A DNA stretch of 64,000 bases from Allohahella marinimesophila (GTDB taxonomy: Bacteria; Pseudomonadota; Gammaproteobacteria; Pseudomonadales; Oleiphilaceae): the NCBI RefSeq assembly GCF_039538005.1, contig NZ_BAABBO010000007.1, positions 652,632 through 716,631 of the forward strand, read 5' to 3'. The position numbers were made by a program, and so were the translations under genes. Each line of letters opens with the position of its first letter. The first letter of the stretch is position 1. Below the pieces are notes generated by a model, which was not told where the DNA came from, did not search any database, and saw only the letters and a list, made by a program, of their open reading frames with translations. Shown here piece by piece: positions 34,204 to 43,537 of this stretch.

Positions 34204-36624
34204 ATGAGCTTGCGTCTGCCTGCCATGCTGTCTTCGAAATCGCCCCTGACCATGAAGATGATCCTCTGGATCACCGTGTGCAGTACGCTTTTCGCGCTCG
34301 TGGCTATCGGCATTCAGGTGCTGACCGACTATCGCCGCGAAGTGGCCGAAATCAACAGTCGTCTCAAGCTCATCGAAGCCTCCTATCAAAAGCCTCTTGC
34401 GCGCAGCCTCTGGTCCCTGGATGACAAACTGCTGGAAGTGCAGCTCAGGGGCATACTCGCTCTCGAAGATATCGTCCGTCTCGAATTGCTGACCTTTCCC
34501 GACGAAGAGCGCAGTTTTGGCGAGGTTGCCAGTGGTTCGAATATTATTTCCCACCAGTTCAAACTCAGCTACGAAACAGATGAAGTCTATGAGCTTGGCG
34601 TGCTCAGGGTCTTTGCCACCCTCGATGGTATTCGGGCCAGACTCGGCGACCGCTTGCTGGTCATCATAGGGATACAGACACTGAAGACTTTTGGCCTGTG
34701 TCTACTGATCTTTCTCATATTCAGGGGCCTGGTCACCAAACATCTGAGCAGGATGGCGCACTACGCGCGAAGCCTGAATCTGGACAGCATGTCGGTGCCA
34801 CTGGTGCTGGACCGGGGGGCTCAGAATCCCCGCACCAAGGACGAACTCCAGCAGGTGACTGACGCCATCAACGACATGCGTGAGCGGCTTCTGAAAGATC
34901 TGGAACAACGCAAGCACGACAGTGCCGAAATCCGAAAACTTTCTCTGGCCATCGAACAAAGCCCCTCCTCCGTGCTGATCTGTAACGATCGCTGGCAGAT
35001 TCGTTTTGCCAACAACAAGTTCATCAACATGACCGGCAAGCGCGTCGTCGATGTGCTCAACAAGCATCCCAAGGAAATTACCCTGCTCAGTGGCGATGGT
35101 CGCGAGAACGATAGCCTCTGGGAAAATATTCAGACCCAGGTCGAACGTGCCGGCATCTGGCAAGGCGAGCTTCGTAACACCAAGCAGGGTGGCGAGCGTT
35201 TCTGGGAACAGGTCGTCATCACGCCTATTCGCGACGAAGACGGCGCCATTTCGCAGTTCCTGATCCTTGGTGAAGATATCAGCCTGCGCAAGCGCTACGA
35301 AGAACAATTGCTGCGTCAGGCCAATTACGACATGCTGACCAGTCTTCCCAACCGCATGCTGGCTATCGACCGACTGAAACTTGCGCTCGCCCAGGCAAAG
35401 CGCAGCGCGAACCATATAGGCGTGCTCTTCATCGATCTGGACAATTTCAAGCACGTCAATGACACGCTGGGGCATGATGCCGGTGATCGGCTGCTCATCG
35501 AAGTGGCGCAGCGAATCGCTCACGTGGTCCGGGACTCCAGCACGCTGTCGCGTCTCGGCGGCGACGAATTTCTCGCCATTCTGCCCGAACTGGATACCGC
35601 CGACCTTGCGAGCGACATCGCCCAGCGCGTACTCGATGCATTGACCGCCCCGATCATTCTCGGCAATCAGGAATTTTTCGTCACGGCCAGTATCGGTATT
35701 GCCGTGTATCCGGATGATGGCGATACCAGCAGCACGCTGATGCAGCAGGCGGATTCCGCCATGTACAAGGCCAAGCGCCAGGGCAAGAGCGCGTTCTACC
35801 GCTACACTGCTGACCTCAACGTGCATACGCGAGAGCGCTTGCGCACTGAAACACTGCTGCGCAAGGCGGTCGAACGTAACGAACTCGTGCTGCACTATCA
35901 GCCCATCGTCGATACCAAGACCTGTCAGATCGTCGGGGCGGAAGCGCTGTTGCGCTGGAACAGCCCTGAACTCGGCTTCGTCGTGCCCGACAAGTTCATT
36001 CCTTTGGCGGAAGAAACCGGGCTCATCATCCCCATTGGCGAATGGGTGCTGCAGCAGGCCTGTCATCAGACAAGAAAATGGCAAAAGCGCTATGGCGAGA
36101 ACTTCTGGATTGCCATCAATGTTTCACCACGACAGTTCAAGGATTTCTCCTTCGTTGAGCAGGTACGGGATATACTAAGCCAGAGTGGCCTGGCAGGTAC
36201 TTCACTCGAACTCGAAATCACCGAACGCTTGCTGCTGGACAATACGCTTGAAACCAACCGCATTTTGCATGGGCTCGACGAACAGGGCATCAAACTGTCT
36301 GTCGATGACTTTGGCACAGGATATTCGGCCTTGAGTTACCTCAAGAGCTACCCCTTCGATACCCTGAAAATCGACCGTTCCTTCGTCAATGACGTATTGA
36401 AGGAAGAAGAAGACGCCGCGCTGGTGACAGCCATCATCACCATGGCGCACAGCCTCGGCCTGCTGGTCATCGCCGAAGGTGTCGAGGAGATGGGTCAGCA
36501 TGAGTTTCTTTCAAAACGCGACTGCGACTTTGCCCAAGGCTATTATTTCAGCAAGCCAGTTGCTGTTGATGCGTTCGAGGTACTGCTCAAGCAGTCCCAA
36601 CACAGGAGTGTAATTGGTGGCTGA
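34204..36624 (+). CDS. Membrane GGDEF-EAL protein with PAS domain (c-di-GMP turnover)
   Basis: This 806-residue sensor turns over cyclic di-GMP. Two membrane helices (about residues 19-40 and 160-178) flank a periplasmic sensor domain; a HAMP-like segment and coiled coil lead to a PAS domain (about 245-345), then GGDEF and EAL domains. The cyclase motif GGDEF (452-456) is intact. The inhibitory RxxD site is degenerate (RDSS at 443-446). The phosphodiesterase side looks complete: EAL at 580-582, DDFGTGYS at 701-708, KIDRSF and AEGVEE. Either or both activities are possible. Its last codons overlap the acetate kinase gene. The start could also be one of the next in-frame ATGs at 34225 or 34252. 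Confidence 0.92.
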   Translation: MSLRLPAMLSSKSPLTMKMILWITVCSTLFALVAIGIQVLTDYRREVAEINSRLKLIEASYQKPLARSLWSLDDKLLEVQLRGILALEDIVRLELLTFPDEERSFGEVASGSNIISHQFKLSYETDEVYELGVLRVFATLDGIRARLGDRLLVIIGIQTLKTFGLCLLIFLIFRGLVTKHLSRMAHYARSLNLDSMSVPLVLDRGAQNPRTKDELQQVTDAINDMRERLLKDLEQRKHDSAEIRKLSLAIEQSPSSVLICNDRWQIRFANNKFINMTGKRVVDVLNKHPKEITLLSGDGRENDSLWENIQTQVERAGIWQGELRNTKQGGERFWEQVVITPIRDEDGAISQFLILGEDISLRKRYEEQLLRQANYDMLTSLPNRMLAIDRLKLALAQAKRSANHIGVLFIDLDNFKHVNDTLGHDAGDRLLIEVAQRIAHVVRDSSTLSRLGGDEFLAILPELDTADLASDIAQRVLDALTAPIILGNQEFFVTASIGIAVYPDDGDTSSTLMQQADSAMYKAKRQGKSAFYRYTADLNVHTRERLRTETLLRKAVERNELVLHYQPIVDTKTCQIVGAEALLRWNSPELGFVVPDKFIPLAEETGLIIPIGEWVLQQACHQTRKWQKRYGENFWIAINVSPRQFKDFSFVEQVRDILSQSGLAGTSLELEITERLLLDNTLETNRILHGLDEQGIKLSVDDFGTGYSALSYLKSYPFDTLKIDRSFVNDVLKEEEDAALVTAIITMAHSLGLLVIAEGVEEMGQHEFLSKRDCDFAQGYYFSKPVAVDAFEVLLKQSQHRSVIGG

Positions 36625-37831
36625 AGCGAACGAGCTCATCCTCGTAGTGAATTCGGGGAGCTCTTCAATCAAACTGGCCCTGTACGACATCACAAACGAC
36701 GAAGAACTTGTCAGCGCGCTCGGTGAGGCCCTTGCAGGCCCAACAGCCAGGCTCACCGCGAAAGGCGCCTTCCGCGCCAGCATGGACTTGCCCAACGGCG
36801 ATCATGGCGCTGTGCTCAGCGCCTTCATGGATATGTTGCGGGACAATAATTTTGATCTCGCGAACATTGCGGTTATCGGCCACCGGGTCGTTCATGGGGG
36901 CGAACATTTTTCCGACTCGGCGCTGATCGATGATGATGTCCTGGCGCAGATCGAGGCCTGTGAGCCCCTTGCGCCGCTGCACAATCCGGCAAATCTGACA
37001 GGTATCCGTCAACTGGCAGCCTTGCTACCCGACCGTCCTCAGGTCGCCGTCTTCGATACCGCCTTCCACCAGACTTTGCCTGAAAAGGCTTTCCGCTATG
37101 CCATCCCTGCCCGCCTCTATAGCGAGTCAGCACTGCGACGCTACGGCTTTCACGGCACCAGTCACCGCTTCGTTGCTGGCAAGGCCGCAGCCTGGCTGGA
37201 ACGCGATCTTGCCGAGACCAATCTCATATCTGCACACCTCGGCAATGGCTGCTCGGTATGCGCCGTAGCCGGTGGCCTGTCGGTCGATACCAGCATGGGG
37301 CTGACTCCGCTGGAAGGCGTACCCATGGGCACCAGGAGTGGCAGCATTGACCCAGGCCTCATGCTTCACCTTCTTCAGCGCATGAGCATGAATCCGGCGG
37401 AGCTGGATCAGATGCTGAATCGGCAGAGCGGCCTCCTCGGGTTATCTGGCCTGAGCAATGATATGCGAACCCTGACCGGTGCTGCCGAAGAAGGCTATAC
37501 CGAAGCAAAACTTGCCATCGACGTATTCTGCTATCAGGTAGCGAAAACGATCGCCAGTTACTGGGCTGTGTCCAAGGGCCCACACGCCATCATTCTGACA
37601 GGCGGTATTGGTGAACACGCAAAGGGTGTCCGCGCACAGATCATCGGTGAACTCAGCGCCTTCGGGCTCACACTCGATGGCGCGGCCAATGACCAGGCGA
37701 TACCAGGCGATACCGGTGTACTCTGCATCGGCCAATCGGACAACACCCGCGTACTGGCTATCAGTACCAACGAAGAGCTGATGATCGCGCAGGACGCCAG
37801 AAGGCTTCTCGACGCTGCCAAGGGCGTCTGA
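36617..37831 (+). CDS. ackA: Acetate kinase
   Basis: AckA interconverts acetate plus ATP with acetyl phosphate. The sequence shows VVNSGSSSIKLALYD at the N-terminus, IGHRVVHGGE, FDTAFHQTLP, YGFHGTSHRFVA, LGNGCSVCAV, and GGIGEHA near the C-terminus, all standard. Length is 404 residues. Two starts are possible: TTG at 36614 and GTG at 36617; the GTG sits eight bases after AGGAG and is preferred. It begins inside the GGDEF-EAL gene's last codons, so the two are translationally linked, and pta follows 71 bp later. Confidence 0.95.
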   Translation: MAEANELILVVNSGSSSIKLALYDITNDEELVSALGEALAGPTARLTAKGAFRASMDLPNGDHGAVLSAFMDMLRDNNFDLANIAVIGHRVVHGGEHFSDSALIDDDVLAQIEACEPLAPLHNPANLTGIRQLAALLPDRPQVAVFDTAFHQTLPEKAFRYAIPARLYSESALRRYGFHGTSHRFVAGKAAAWLERDLAETNLISAHLGNGCSVCAVAGGLSVDTSMGLTPLEGVPMGTRSGSIDPGLMLHLLQRMSMNPAELDQMLNRQSGLLGLSGLSNDMRTLTGAAEEGYTEAKLAIDVFCYQVAKTIASYWAVSKGPHAIILTGGIGEHAKGVRAQIIGELSAFGLTLDGAANDQAIPGDTGVLCIGQSDNTRVLAISTNEELMIAQDARRLLDAAKGV

Positions 37832-37902
37832 GCCGGTCTCATCCGAATTCACGTGGTGTGATCGTAGCACCGACCACCGTCAAAATAGGGATATTGCAGT
37901 CC

Positions 37903-40086
37903 ATGGCCAAAGTATTTTTCATTGCACCAGTGACCCAACACGTCGGTCTGACCTCGGTCTGTCTCGGCATGCTTCGCGCTTTCGACAGCATCGGTGTCAG
38001 AGTCGGCTTCTTCAAACCCTTTTCTCAGGATAACCTGCGGCCCCAGGGCAAGCGACGTCGCTCTGATATCGACGGCGATCAGAGCGCCAGCACCGATCCC
38101 GATGATGAGATGGCTGGTAGCGTTGACCGTTCGCTTATTTTCTCGCGACAGAACCTGGGCCTGACCGTTCCCGAGCCCATGCCGCTTCGACACGCCATCA
38201 GCTTGACGAGCCGTCAGCAGACAGCGTCACTCATGGAGGAAATGCTCGCGCTGTATCATAAGATGCCTGATGAGCTCGACGTCGTCGTGGTCGAGGGTCT
38301 GGTCACCGCACCGGGGGATGATTATTCCGCGCGCATTAATGTGGAAGTCGCTCGCAATCTCGATGCGGACGTCATTCTGGTTGGCACGCCTGACGGACGC
38401 TCGGCATCTGAACTCAAGGAATATCTGCATCTGGCAGCGAGACTGTTCGCGGATCCGTCCGACCCCGACGTCATCGGCTGCATTCTCAATCGGGTGCCTG
38501 TGCCTGAGCCCACCGAAACCGGTGACGATGATGTGCTCATATCTGAAGAGATCGAGGACACATTCAGCGAGCGCTTCCACCTCATTGCCCAGATTCCTCA
38601 CAATGAACAACTGCTGGCACCTCGAGTCTCCGATCTCGCTGACGCACTGCCTGCCAGCTGGCTCAATGAAGGTCAGGCGCGGCAACGCCGCCTGACGGCG
38701 GTATCAGTCTGCGCTCGCACTTTGCCCAACCTGGTCGGGGGCCTTCGCCCAGGGCGCCTCATCGTCACGCCCGGAGACCGGGAAGATGTGCTGGTCGCCG
38801 CCGCCTTTGCCTCTGTCTCCGGCGTTCCCCTGGCAGGCCTGCTGCTCACCAGCGGCCTGCGCCCGAGCGATGCCACGCTGTCACTGTGCAAGCCAGCTTT
38901 CGATGCCGGTCTGCCCGTGCTCTGCACTGACATCGACACCTACGCCGCGGCGCAGGTGCTGGCGAACATGAACAAGGAAGTGCCCATAGATGATAATGAT
39001 CGTATCGAGGCCGTGGTCTCCGCCGTCGCGCAGCACATCGATGTCGAATGGTTGCGAGGACGCATTGACCTGCCTCGAAAGCTCAGGCTATCCCCTGCGG
39101 CCTTCCGCTATCAGCTGACCAGACGAGCCCGCGAAGCTGGCAAAACCATCGTGCTGCCTGAGGGTAACGAGCCAAGGACCATCAAGGCTGCCGCCATGTG
39201 CGAAGAAAGAGGCATCGCCCACTGCATTTTGCTCGGCAACAAGGATGAAATCCTCAATGTCGCCAACGCTCAGGGCGTTGACCTGTCGAAAGGCGTAGAG
39301 ATTCTTGATCCCGAGGACGTTCGAGGCCAATACGTCGGACCGATGGTGGAACAACGCAAACACAAGGGTCTGACCTCGCAGATGGCAGAAGCGCAGCTCG
39401 AAGACAACGTAGTACTGGGCACCATGATGCTGGTACTGGACGAGGTCGATGGCTTGGTGTCAGGCGCCGTGCACACCACAGCCAATACCGTTCGCCCTGC
39501 CCTCCAGCTCATCAAGGCCAGGGCAGATTGCAAGATCGTGTCATCGGTGTTTTTCATGTGCCTGCCTGAGCAGGTCGTGGTCTATGGCGACTGTGCCATC
39601 AATCCAGACCCGAACAGTGAAGAGCTTGCAGACATAGCCATACAGTGTGCTGAGTCTGCTGAGTTATTCGGGATCGAGCCCGCGGTCGCCATGCTGAGCT
39701 ACAGCACTGGCACTTCGGGAACCGGATCGGACGTGGACAAGGTAAAGAAGGCAACGGAGTTGGCGCGCAAGATGCGTCCCGACCTGCTGCTTGATGGTCC
39801 GCTGCAGTACGACGCTGCCGCTGTCGCCAGCGTTGCAAAGAAGAAAGCTCCAGACAGCAAGGTAGCGGGTCAGGCTACAGTATTTGTCTTCCCCGACCTG
39901 AATACTGGCAATACCACCTATAAGGCGGTACAGCGAAGCGCCAATGTCGTCAGCGTTGGCCCAATGCTCCAGGGTCTGAAAAAGCCGGTGAACGACCTCA
40001 GTCGCGGCGCGCTGGTAGACGATATTGTGTTCACCATAGCGCTGACAGCTGTGCAGGCGACGCGCTCCGAGAAAGGCAGCAGCTGA
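37903..40086 (+). CDS. pta: Phosphate acetyltransferase (long, three-domain form)
   Basis: Pta converts acetyl-CoA and phosphate to acetyl phosphate and CoA. From the ATG at 37903 (MAKVFFIAPV) it has 727 residues and the long proteobacterial layout: an N-terminal P-loop-like AAA/BioD-type domain, a middle DRTGG domain (about 220-330) and the C-terminal phosphotransacetylase domain from about 395 (PEGNEPRTIKAA, GAVHTTANTVRPALQ, SYSTGTSGTGSDVDKV, DGPLQYDAA). With ackA it forms the acetate/acetyl-phosphate switch. A possible upstream GTG at 37858 is less likely. It ends 31 bp before the convergent der gene with no clear terminator between. Confidence 0.95.
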   Translation: MAKVFFIAPVTQHVGLTSVCLGMLRAFDSIGVRVGFFKPFSQDNLRPQGKRRRSDIDGDQSASTDPDDEMAGSVDRSLIFSRQNLGLTVPEPMPLRHAISLTSRQQTASLMEEMLALYHKMPDELDVVVVEGLVTAPGDDYSARINVEVARNLDADVILVGTPDGRSASELKEYLHLAARLFADPSDPDVIGCILNRVPVPEPTETGDDDVLISEEIEDTFSERFHLIAQIPHNEQLLAPRVSDLADALPASWLNEGQARQRRLTAVSVCARTLPNLVGGLRPGRLIVTPGDREDVLVAAAFASVSGVPLAGLLLTSGLRPSDATLSLCKPAFDAGLPVLCTDIDTYAAAQVLANMNKEVPIDDNDRIEAVVSAVAQHIDVEWLRGRIDLPRKLRLSPAAFRYQLTRRAREAGKTIVLPEGNEPRTIKAAAMCEERGIAHCILLGNKDEILNVANAQGVDLSKGVEILDPEDVRGQYVGPMVEQRKHKGLTSQMAEAQLEDNVVLGTMMLVLDEVDGLVSGAVHTTANTVRPALQLIKARADCKIVSSVFFMCLPEQVVVYGDCAINPDPNSEELADIAIQCAESAELFGIEPAVAMLSYSTGTSGTGSDVDKVKKATELARKMRPDLLLDGPLQYDAAAVASVAKKKAPDSKVAGQATVFVFPDLNTGNTTYKAVQRSANVVSVGPMLQGLKKPVNDLSRGALVDDIVFTIALTAVQATRSEKGSS

Positions 40087-40117
40087 TCCCTGCAGGCTAG
40101 CTGGTCAGACAACGAAC

Positions 40118-41545
40118 TCAGAAAATGCGGTTGGAACGCCTGTTCGGCTTCTTGTTCAGGCTTTTCACATGCTTCATCAGGCGCTTTTTCTTCTGCTGCT
40201 GCTTGATGTTCAGGTTATTGGCGCGTCCGGCGAAGGGGTTCTCACCTGACTTGAACTCAAAGCGGATGGGCGTACCTTCGACCTTTAACACTGTGCGGAA
40301 GGTATTTTCAAGATAGCGTCTATAGCTCTTCGGCAGAGAATCCGTCTGGTTGCCGTGCACGACGACGACCGGCGGATTTGACCCACCCTGGTGGGCATAG
40401 CGCAGTTTGATCCTGCGACCGCTGACCATCGGCGGCGCGTGAGATAGCACCGCATCTTCGAGCAGCTTGGTGAGCATCGGTGTCGGCCATTTCACCATCG
40501 CGCTCTTGTAACAGCGCTCGATGGTGGGATACAGCTCGCCCACCCCGGTACCGTGAAGCGCCGAGATGAAGTGACTCTTGGCATACGTAATGAAGTCGAG
40601 CCGTCGGTCCAGTGCAGAACGAATAGACTCTTTCTTTTCCTGCGACAGCCCATCCCACTTGTTGACTGCAATCACGATGGCCCGTCCGGCGTCCATCGCA
40701 AAACCGAGCAGGTGCAGGTCCTGATCCACCAGGCCTTCCTGCGCGTCGACAACCAGCACGATGACGTGAGCATCTTTCACGGCCTGCAATGTTTTCACGA
40801 TGGAAAACTTCTCGACCGACTCGTCGATGTTCTTGCGCCGGCGAACGCCTGCGGTATCGATGATGGTGTAAGGCTTGCCGTGACGCTCGTAGGGAATGTA
40901 AATCGAATCACGTGTCGTACCGGGCTGATCGTAGACGATAACCCGCTCTTCACCGAGCATTCTGTTGACGAGCGTGGACTTGCCAACATTCGGCCGCCCG
41001 ATGATGCCAATTCGAATACCAGGCTGATCCTCAGCACGTTCAGGATCGACAGCCTCGACACCGATCAGCGCTTCTTCCATGAGTGAGCGCATGCCGCGGT
41101 TCTGGCTCGCGGCCGTCTGCACGATTCGAGAGAATCCAAGCTTGTAAAACTCAGCCGTTGCGCCGTCCGGCTCGCGTCCGTCGACCTTGTTGACGACGAG
41201 GATCACCGTCTTGTCACGGATGCGCAGTTCCTTGGCAATATGTTCGTCTGCCGGCGTCAGGCCATCCTGCGCATCGACCACGAACAGTACGATGCTGGCT
41301 TCCTTCATGGCGGTATAGGCCTGTTGGGCCATTTGCGCATCGATACCGGCTTCGAGACCGGAGATACCGCCAGTATCGACCAGAATGTAGTGCCGCCCCT
41401 CGTGCTCGCCCTCACCGTATTTACGATCCCGGGTGAGTCCGGACAAATCGGCAACCAGCGCATCACGCGTTCGCGTCAGGCGGTTGAACAGTGTCGATTT
41501 GCCCACATTAGGGCGGCCGACCAGTGCAATAACGGGTTTACTCAT
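40118..41545 (-). CDS. der: Der (EngA), double GTPase for 50S ribosome assembly
   Basis: Der is an essential GTPase with two tandem G domains and a C-terminal KH-like domain, needed for maturation of the large ribosomal subunit. G1 loops GRPNVGKST are visible at residues about 9-17 and again near 182, with DTGGI and DTAGVRRR as the two G3 motifs and NKVD and NKWD as the two G4 motifs. The C-terminus ends in a basic tail (QQQKKKRLMKHVKSLNKKPNRRS). Length is 475 residues. It overlaps bamB by eight bases, continuing the yfgM-bamB-der order seen across gammaproteobacteria. Confidence 0.97.
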   Translation of the reverse strand: MSKPVIALVGRPNVGKSTLFNRLTRTRDALVADLSGLTRDRKYGEGEHEGRHYILVDTGGISGLEAGIDAQMAQQAYTAMKEASIVLFVVDAQDGLTPADEHIAKELRIRDKTVILVVNKVDGREPDGATAEFYKLGFSRIVQTAASQNRGMRSLMEEALIGVEAVDPERAEDQPGIRIGIIGRPNVGKSTLVNRMLGEERVIVYDQPGTTRDSIYIPYERHGKPYTIIDTAGVRRRKNIDESVEKFSIVKTLQAVKDAHVIVLVVDAQEGLVDQDLHLLGFAMDAGRAIVIAVNKWDGLSQEKKESIRSALDRRLDFITYAKSHFISALHGTGVGELYPTIERCYKSAMVKWPTPMLTKLLEDAVLSHAPPMVSGRRIKLRYAHQGGSNPPVVVVHGNQTDSLPKSYRRYLENTFRTVLKVEGTPIRFEFKSGENPFAGRANNLNIKQQQKKKRLMKHVKSLNKKPNRRSNRIF

Positions 41546-42752
41546 CGAATGTCCAGGCGCTCAATTCGCCGTCACTACCATAGAAATAGATGGCATCAGC
41601 GCTCGCAATGGGTGCGGCTATGATGGCGTCGTCAGCAGGTCGAAAACGGGCTACCGTCCTCCCTTCTGCCAGTTCCAGTACATGTACATAGCCTTCGAGA
41701 TCACCAAAAAATACGTGATCCCTGAACATAACCGGTGTCGACAACTCACGGTAGGCATACTCACTGGTGCGCCAGCGTTCCGTCTTGCTGCTGGCATCCC
41801 AGGCCACGACATCACCATTTTCCGCTGTCAGCACCAGCAGTCTGTCACCAAGCGTGGGGCGGGCAAAACTCGAGGCCTTCTCAAGCCAGTCGACGCGACC
41901 TCGGATGGCGCTCAGCTGAGCCACATTACCCTGATAGGCCACGGCATAAACATTGCCATCGGCGACTTCCGTGCCACCATCGATATCGATGAGACGGTCG
42001 AGCTCGGTCTTGCCCCGCGGCTCGGCCACGATCTGGCTCCAGGCCGGAATTCCGCTTCTCGGATCGAGTGCGACCACAGAGCCATTGGCGAACGCAGCGA
42101 GTAGCAGCTCAACGCGGTCATCGTAATTCAACGGTGATGTACCGCGTACAGTGAGCGCAGGCTCCTGCTCACGGTAATCCCAGCGCTTCTGTCCATTGGC
42201 GACATCGTAGGCACTGACAAGCCCATCGATCGTCTGCACGAACACCAGCCCCCGAGCGACGAGAGGAGCAGACAGTACCTCGCTACCAGTCGAGATCTGC
42301 CACAGCTCAGTGCCGTCGGTGGCAGAAACGGCGATGAGGTTGCCGTCTGCTGTGGTGACGAACACCCTACTACTGTCACCTCCGACGCCACCACTAATGG
42401 CCTCATCGATCGAACGTTCCCACAGTATCTCTCCACTACTGCGCTCGATGGCCTGCAACTCACCATCACGCGATACTGCCGTGATCTGATCGTCCAACAC
42501 CAGAGGCGCCAGACTGACCGCTTCATCGTCATAGCCGTCACCGATGCCGACGCTCCAGACCTGGCTCAGACTGACCTGGGGCGTGACCGGTTTGAGCTCA
42601 ACCGGTTCCGGCCGAACATCCTCGTCGCCACAGCCCGAGACAATCAGGCCAGCGAGCAGGATCACCAGCAAAACACCAGACTGACGGCCCGGCCAAGCCA
42701 CGCTCAGACCTCGTAGCGTCAGCCGGCAATGCCTTGATAGACGATACATCAT
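41538..42752 (-). CDS. bamB: BamB, outer-membrane protein assembly lipoprotein
   Basis: BamB is the beta-propeller lipoprotein of the BAM complex that inserts beta-barrel proteins into the outer membrane. From the ATG at 42752 the lipobox LIVSGC places the lipidated Cys at about residue 41, after a long n-region. The mature part contains repeated PQQ-like blades (GTELWQISTGSEVLSAP, NGQKRWDY, GDVVAWDASSKTERWRTS). It has 404 residues. The start overlaps the yfgM stop (ATGATG), and the der start lies in its last codons. Confidence 0.93.
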   Translation of the reverse strand: MMYRLSRHCRLTLRGLSVAWPGRQSGVLLVILLAGLIVSGCGDEDVRPEPVELKPVTPQVSLSQVWSVGIGDGYDDEAVSLAPLVLDDQITAVSRDGELQAIERSSGEILWERSIDEAISGGVGGDSSRVFVTTADGNLIAVSATDGTELWQISTGSEVLSAPLVARGLVFVQTIDGLVSAYDVANGQKRWDYREQEPALTVRGTSPLNYDDRVELLLAAFANGSVVALDPRSGIPAWSQIVAEPRGKTELDRLIDIDGGTEVADGNVYAVAYQGNVAQLSAIRGRVDWLEKASSFARPTLGDRLLVLTAENGDVVAWDASSKTERWRTSEYAYRELSTPVMFRDHVFFGDLEGYVHVLELAEGRTVARFRPADDAIIAAPIASADAIYFYGSDGELSAWTFDE

Positions 42753-43537
42753 TCGTTTGGCGCACCGAGATCGGCAATCTTGGTATCCAACCAAGCGAGC
42801 GCCTGGGCGGCTGCTTGCTGTTGCTCGTCAGGCTGATCGGGCGCCTCACCTTCAGCCCGCACGATAAGTGGCTGTTCTACCACCGGTGGCTTCGCAGCGA
42901 GAGCATCCCGGGCATTTCTGTAAGCCTCGAGCGCCGCGCCAGGCTTTTCAGTCATTTTATAGATATCACCCCTAAGCTCTTGAAAATACGAATAGAAGAC
43001 GTCGTCACGAGGCACCTCAAGACGTGCGATGGCTGCCTCATAGTTTTCCTGGGCCATTTCCACCCTGGCCAGTCTGGCCTGGATGATGCGTTTAAGGGAT
43101 TCAGACTCGGTCTGCTCCAGCGCACTGACGAGCTGCTTATGCGCTTCGTCCAACTGACTGGCACTGAAATGACTTTGCGACAGGTAGAGATCAGCCAGCA
43201 GCTCATAGCCCCGGATGCCAGTCGCCTCTTTCAGCTCTTTGGCCAGAAAACGTGCTGTATCCGCGTCGTCCGCTTCAGCATCTGCCGACGCTTCGCCATC
43301 CGCCTGAGGCTGTTGGGCCTTCAGGAAGGCACTTTGCTGGTCGGCCGCAGCCGCCTCAACGAGCTGCTGATACTTCAATGAAGATTCAGCTTTCTCTTGC
43401 AACTGATTGTTCTGCCAAGCCTTGAAGCCAAAAATAGCCGCTATAGCAAGAATGACACCTACGATAAGCGAGGTGCCGTTGGCCCGCCACCATTGCTTCA
43501 GCGCATCAAGTTGTTCGTCGTCACTTCTATCAACCAT
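42749..43537 (-). CDS. yfgM: YfgM, ancillary SecYEG translocon subunit
   Basis: YfgM is an inner-membrane protein with a large periplasmic TPR domain that associates with SecYEG and periplasmic chaperones such as PpiD. The start VDRSDDEQLDALKQWWRANG, a membrane helix at about 23-40 (SLIVGVILAIAAIFGF), and a C-terminal TPR-like region (RGDIYKMTEKPGAALEAYRNARDAL) match. At 262 residues it is longer than E. coli YfgM (206), mainly through an acidic Ala-rich insert around 70-85 and a Gln/Ala-rich tail. It overlaps hisS by eight bases and bamB by four. Confidence 0.9.
   Translation of the reverse strand: MVDRSDDEQLDALKQWWRANGTSLIVGVILAIAAIFGFKAWQNNQLQEKAESSLKYQQLVEAAAADQQSAFLKAQQPQADGEASADAEADDADTARFLAKELKEATGIRGYELLADLYLSQSHFSASQLDEAHKQLVSALEQTESESLKRIIQARLARVEMAQENYEAAIARLEVPRDDVFYSYFQELRGDIYKMTEKPGAALEAYRNARDALAAKPPVVEQPLIVRAEGEAPDQPDEQQQAAAQALAWLDTKIADLGAPNE

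Noticed and set aside
34702..36084. 460-codon open frame opposite the GGDEF-EAL gene
   Set aside because: Translation shows no domain, and the sense strand has full GGDEF and EAL motifs.
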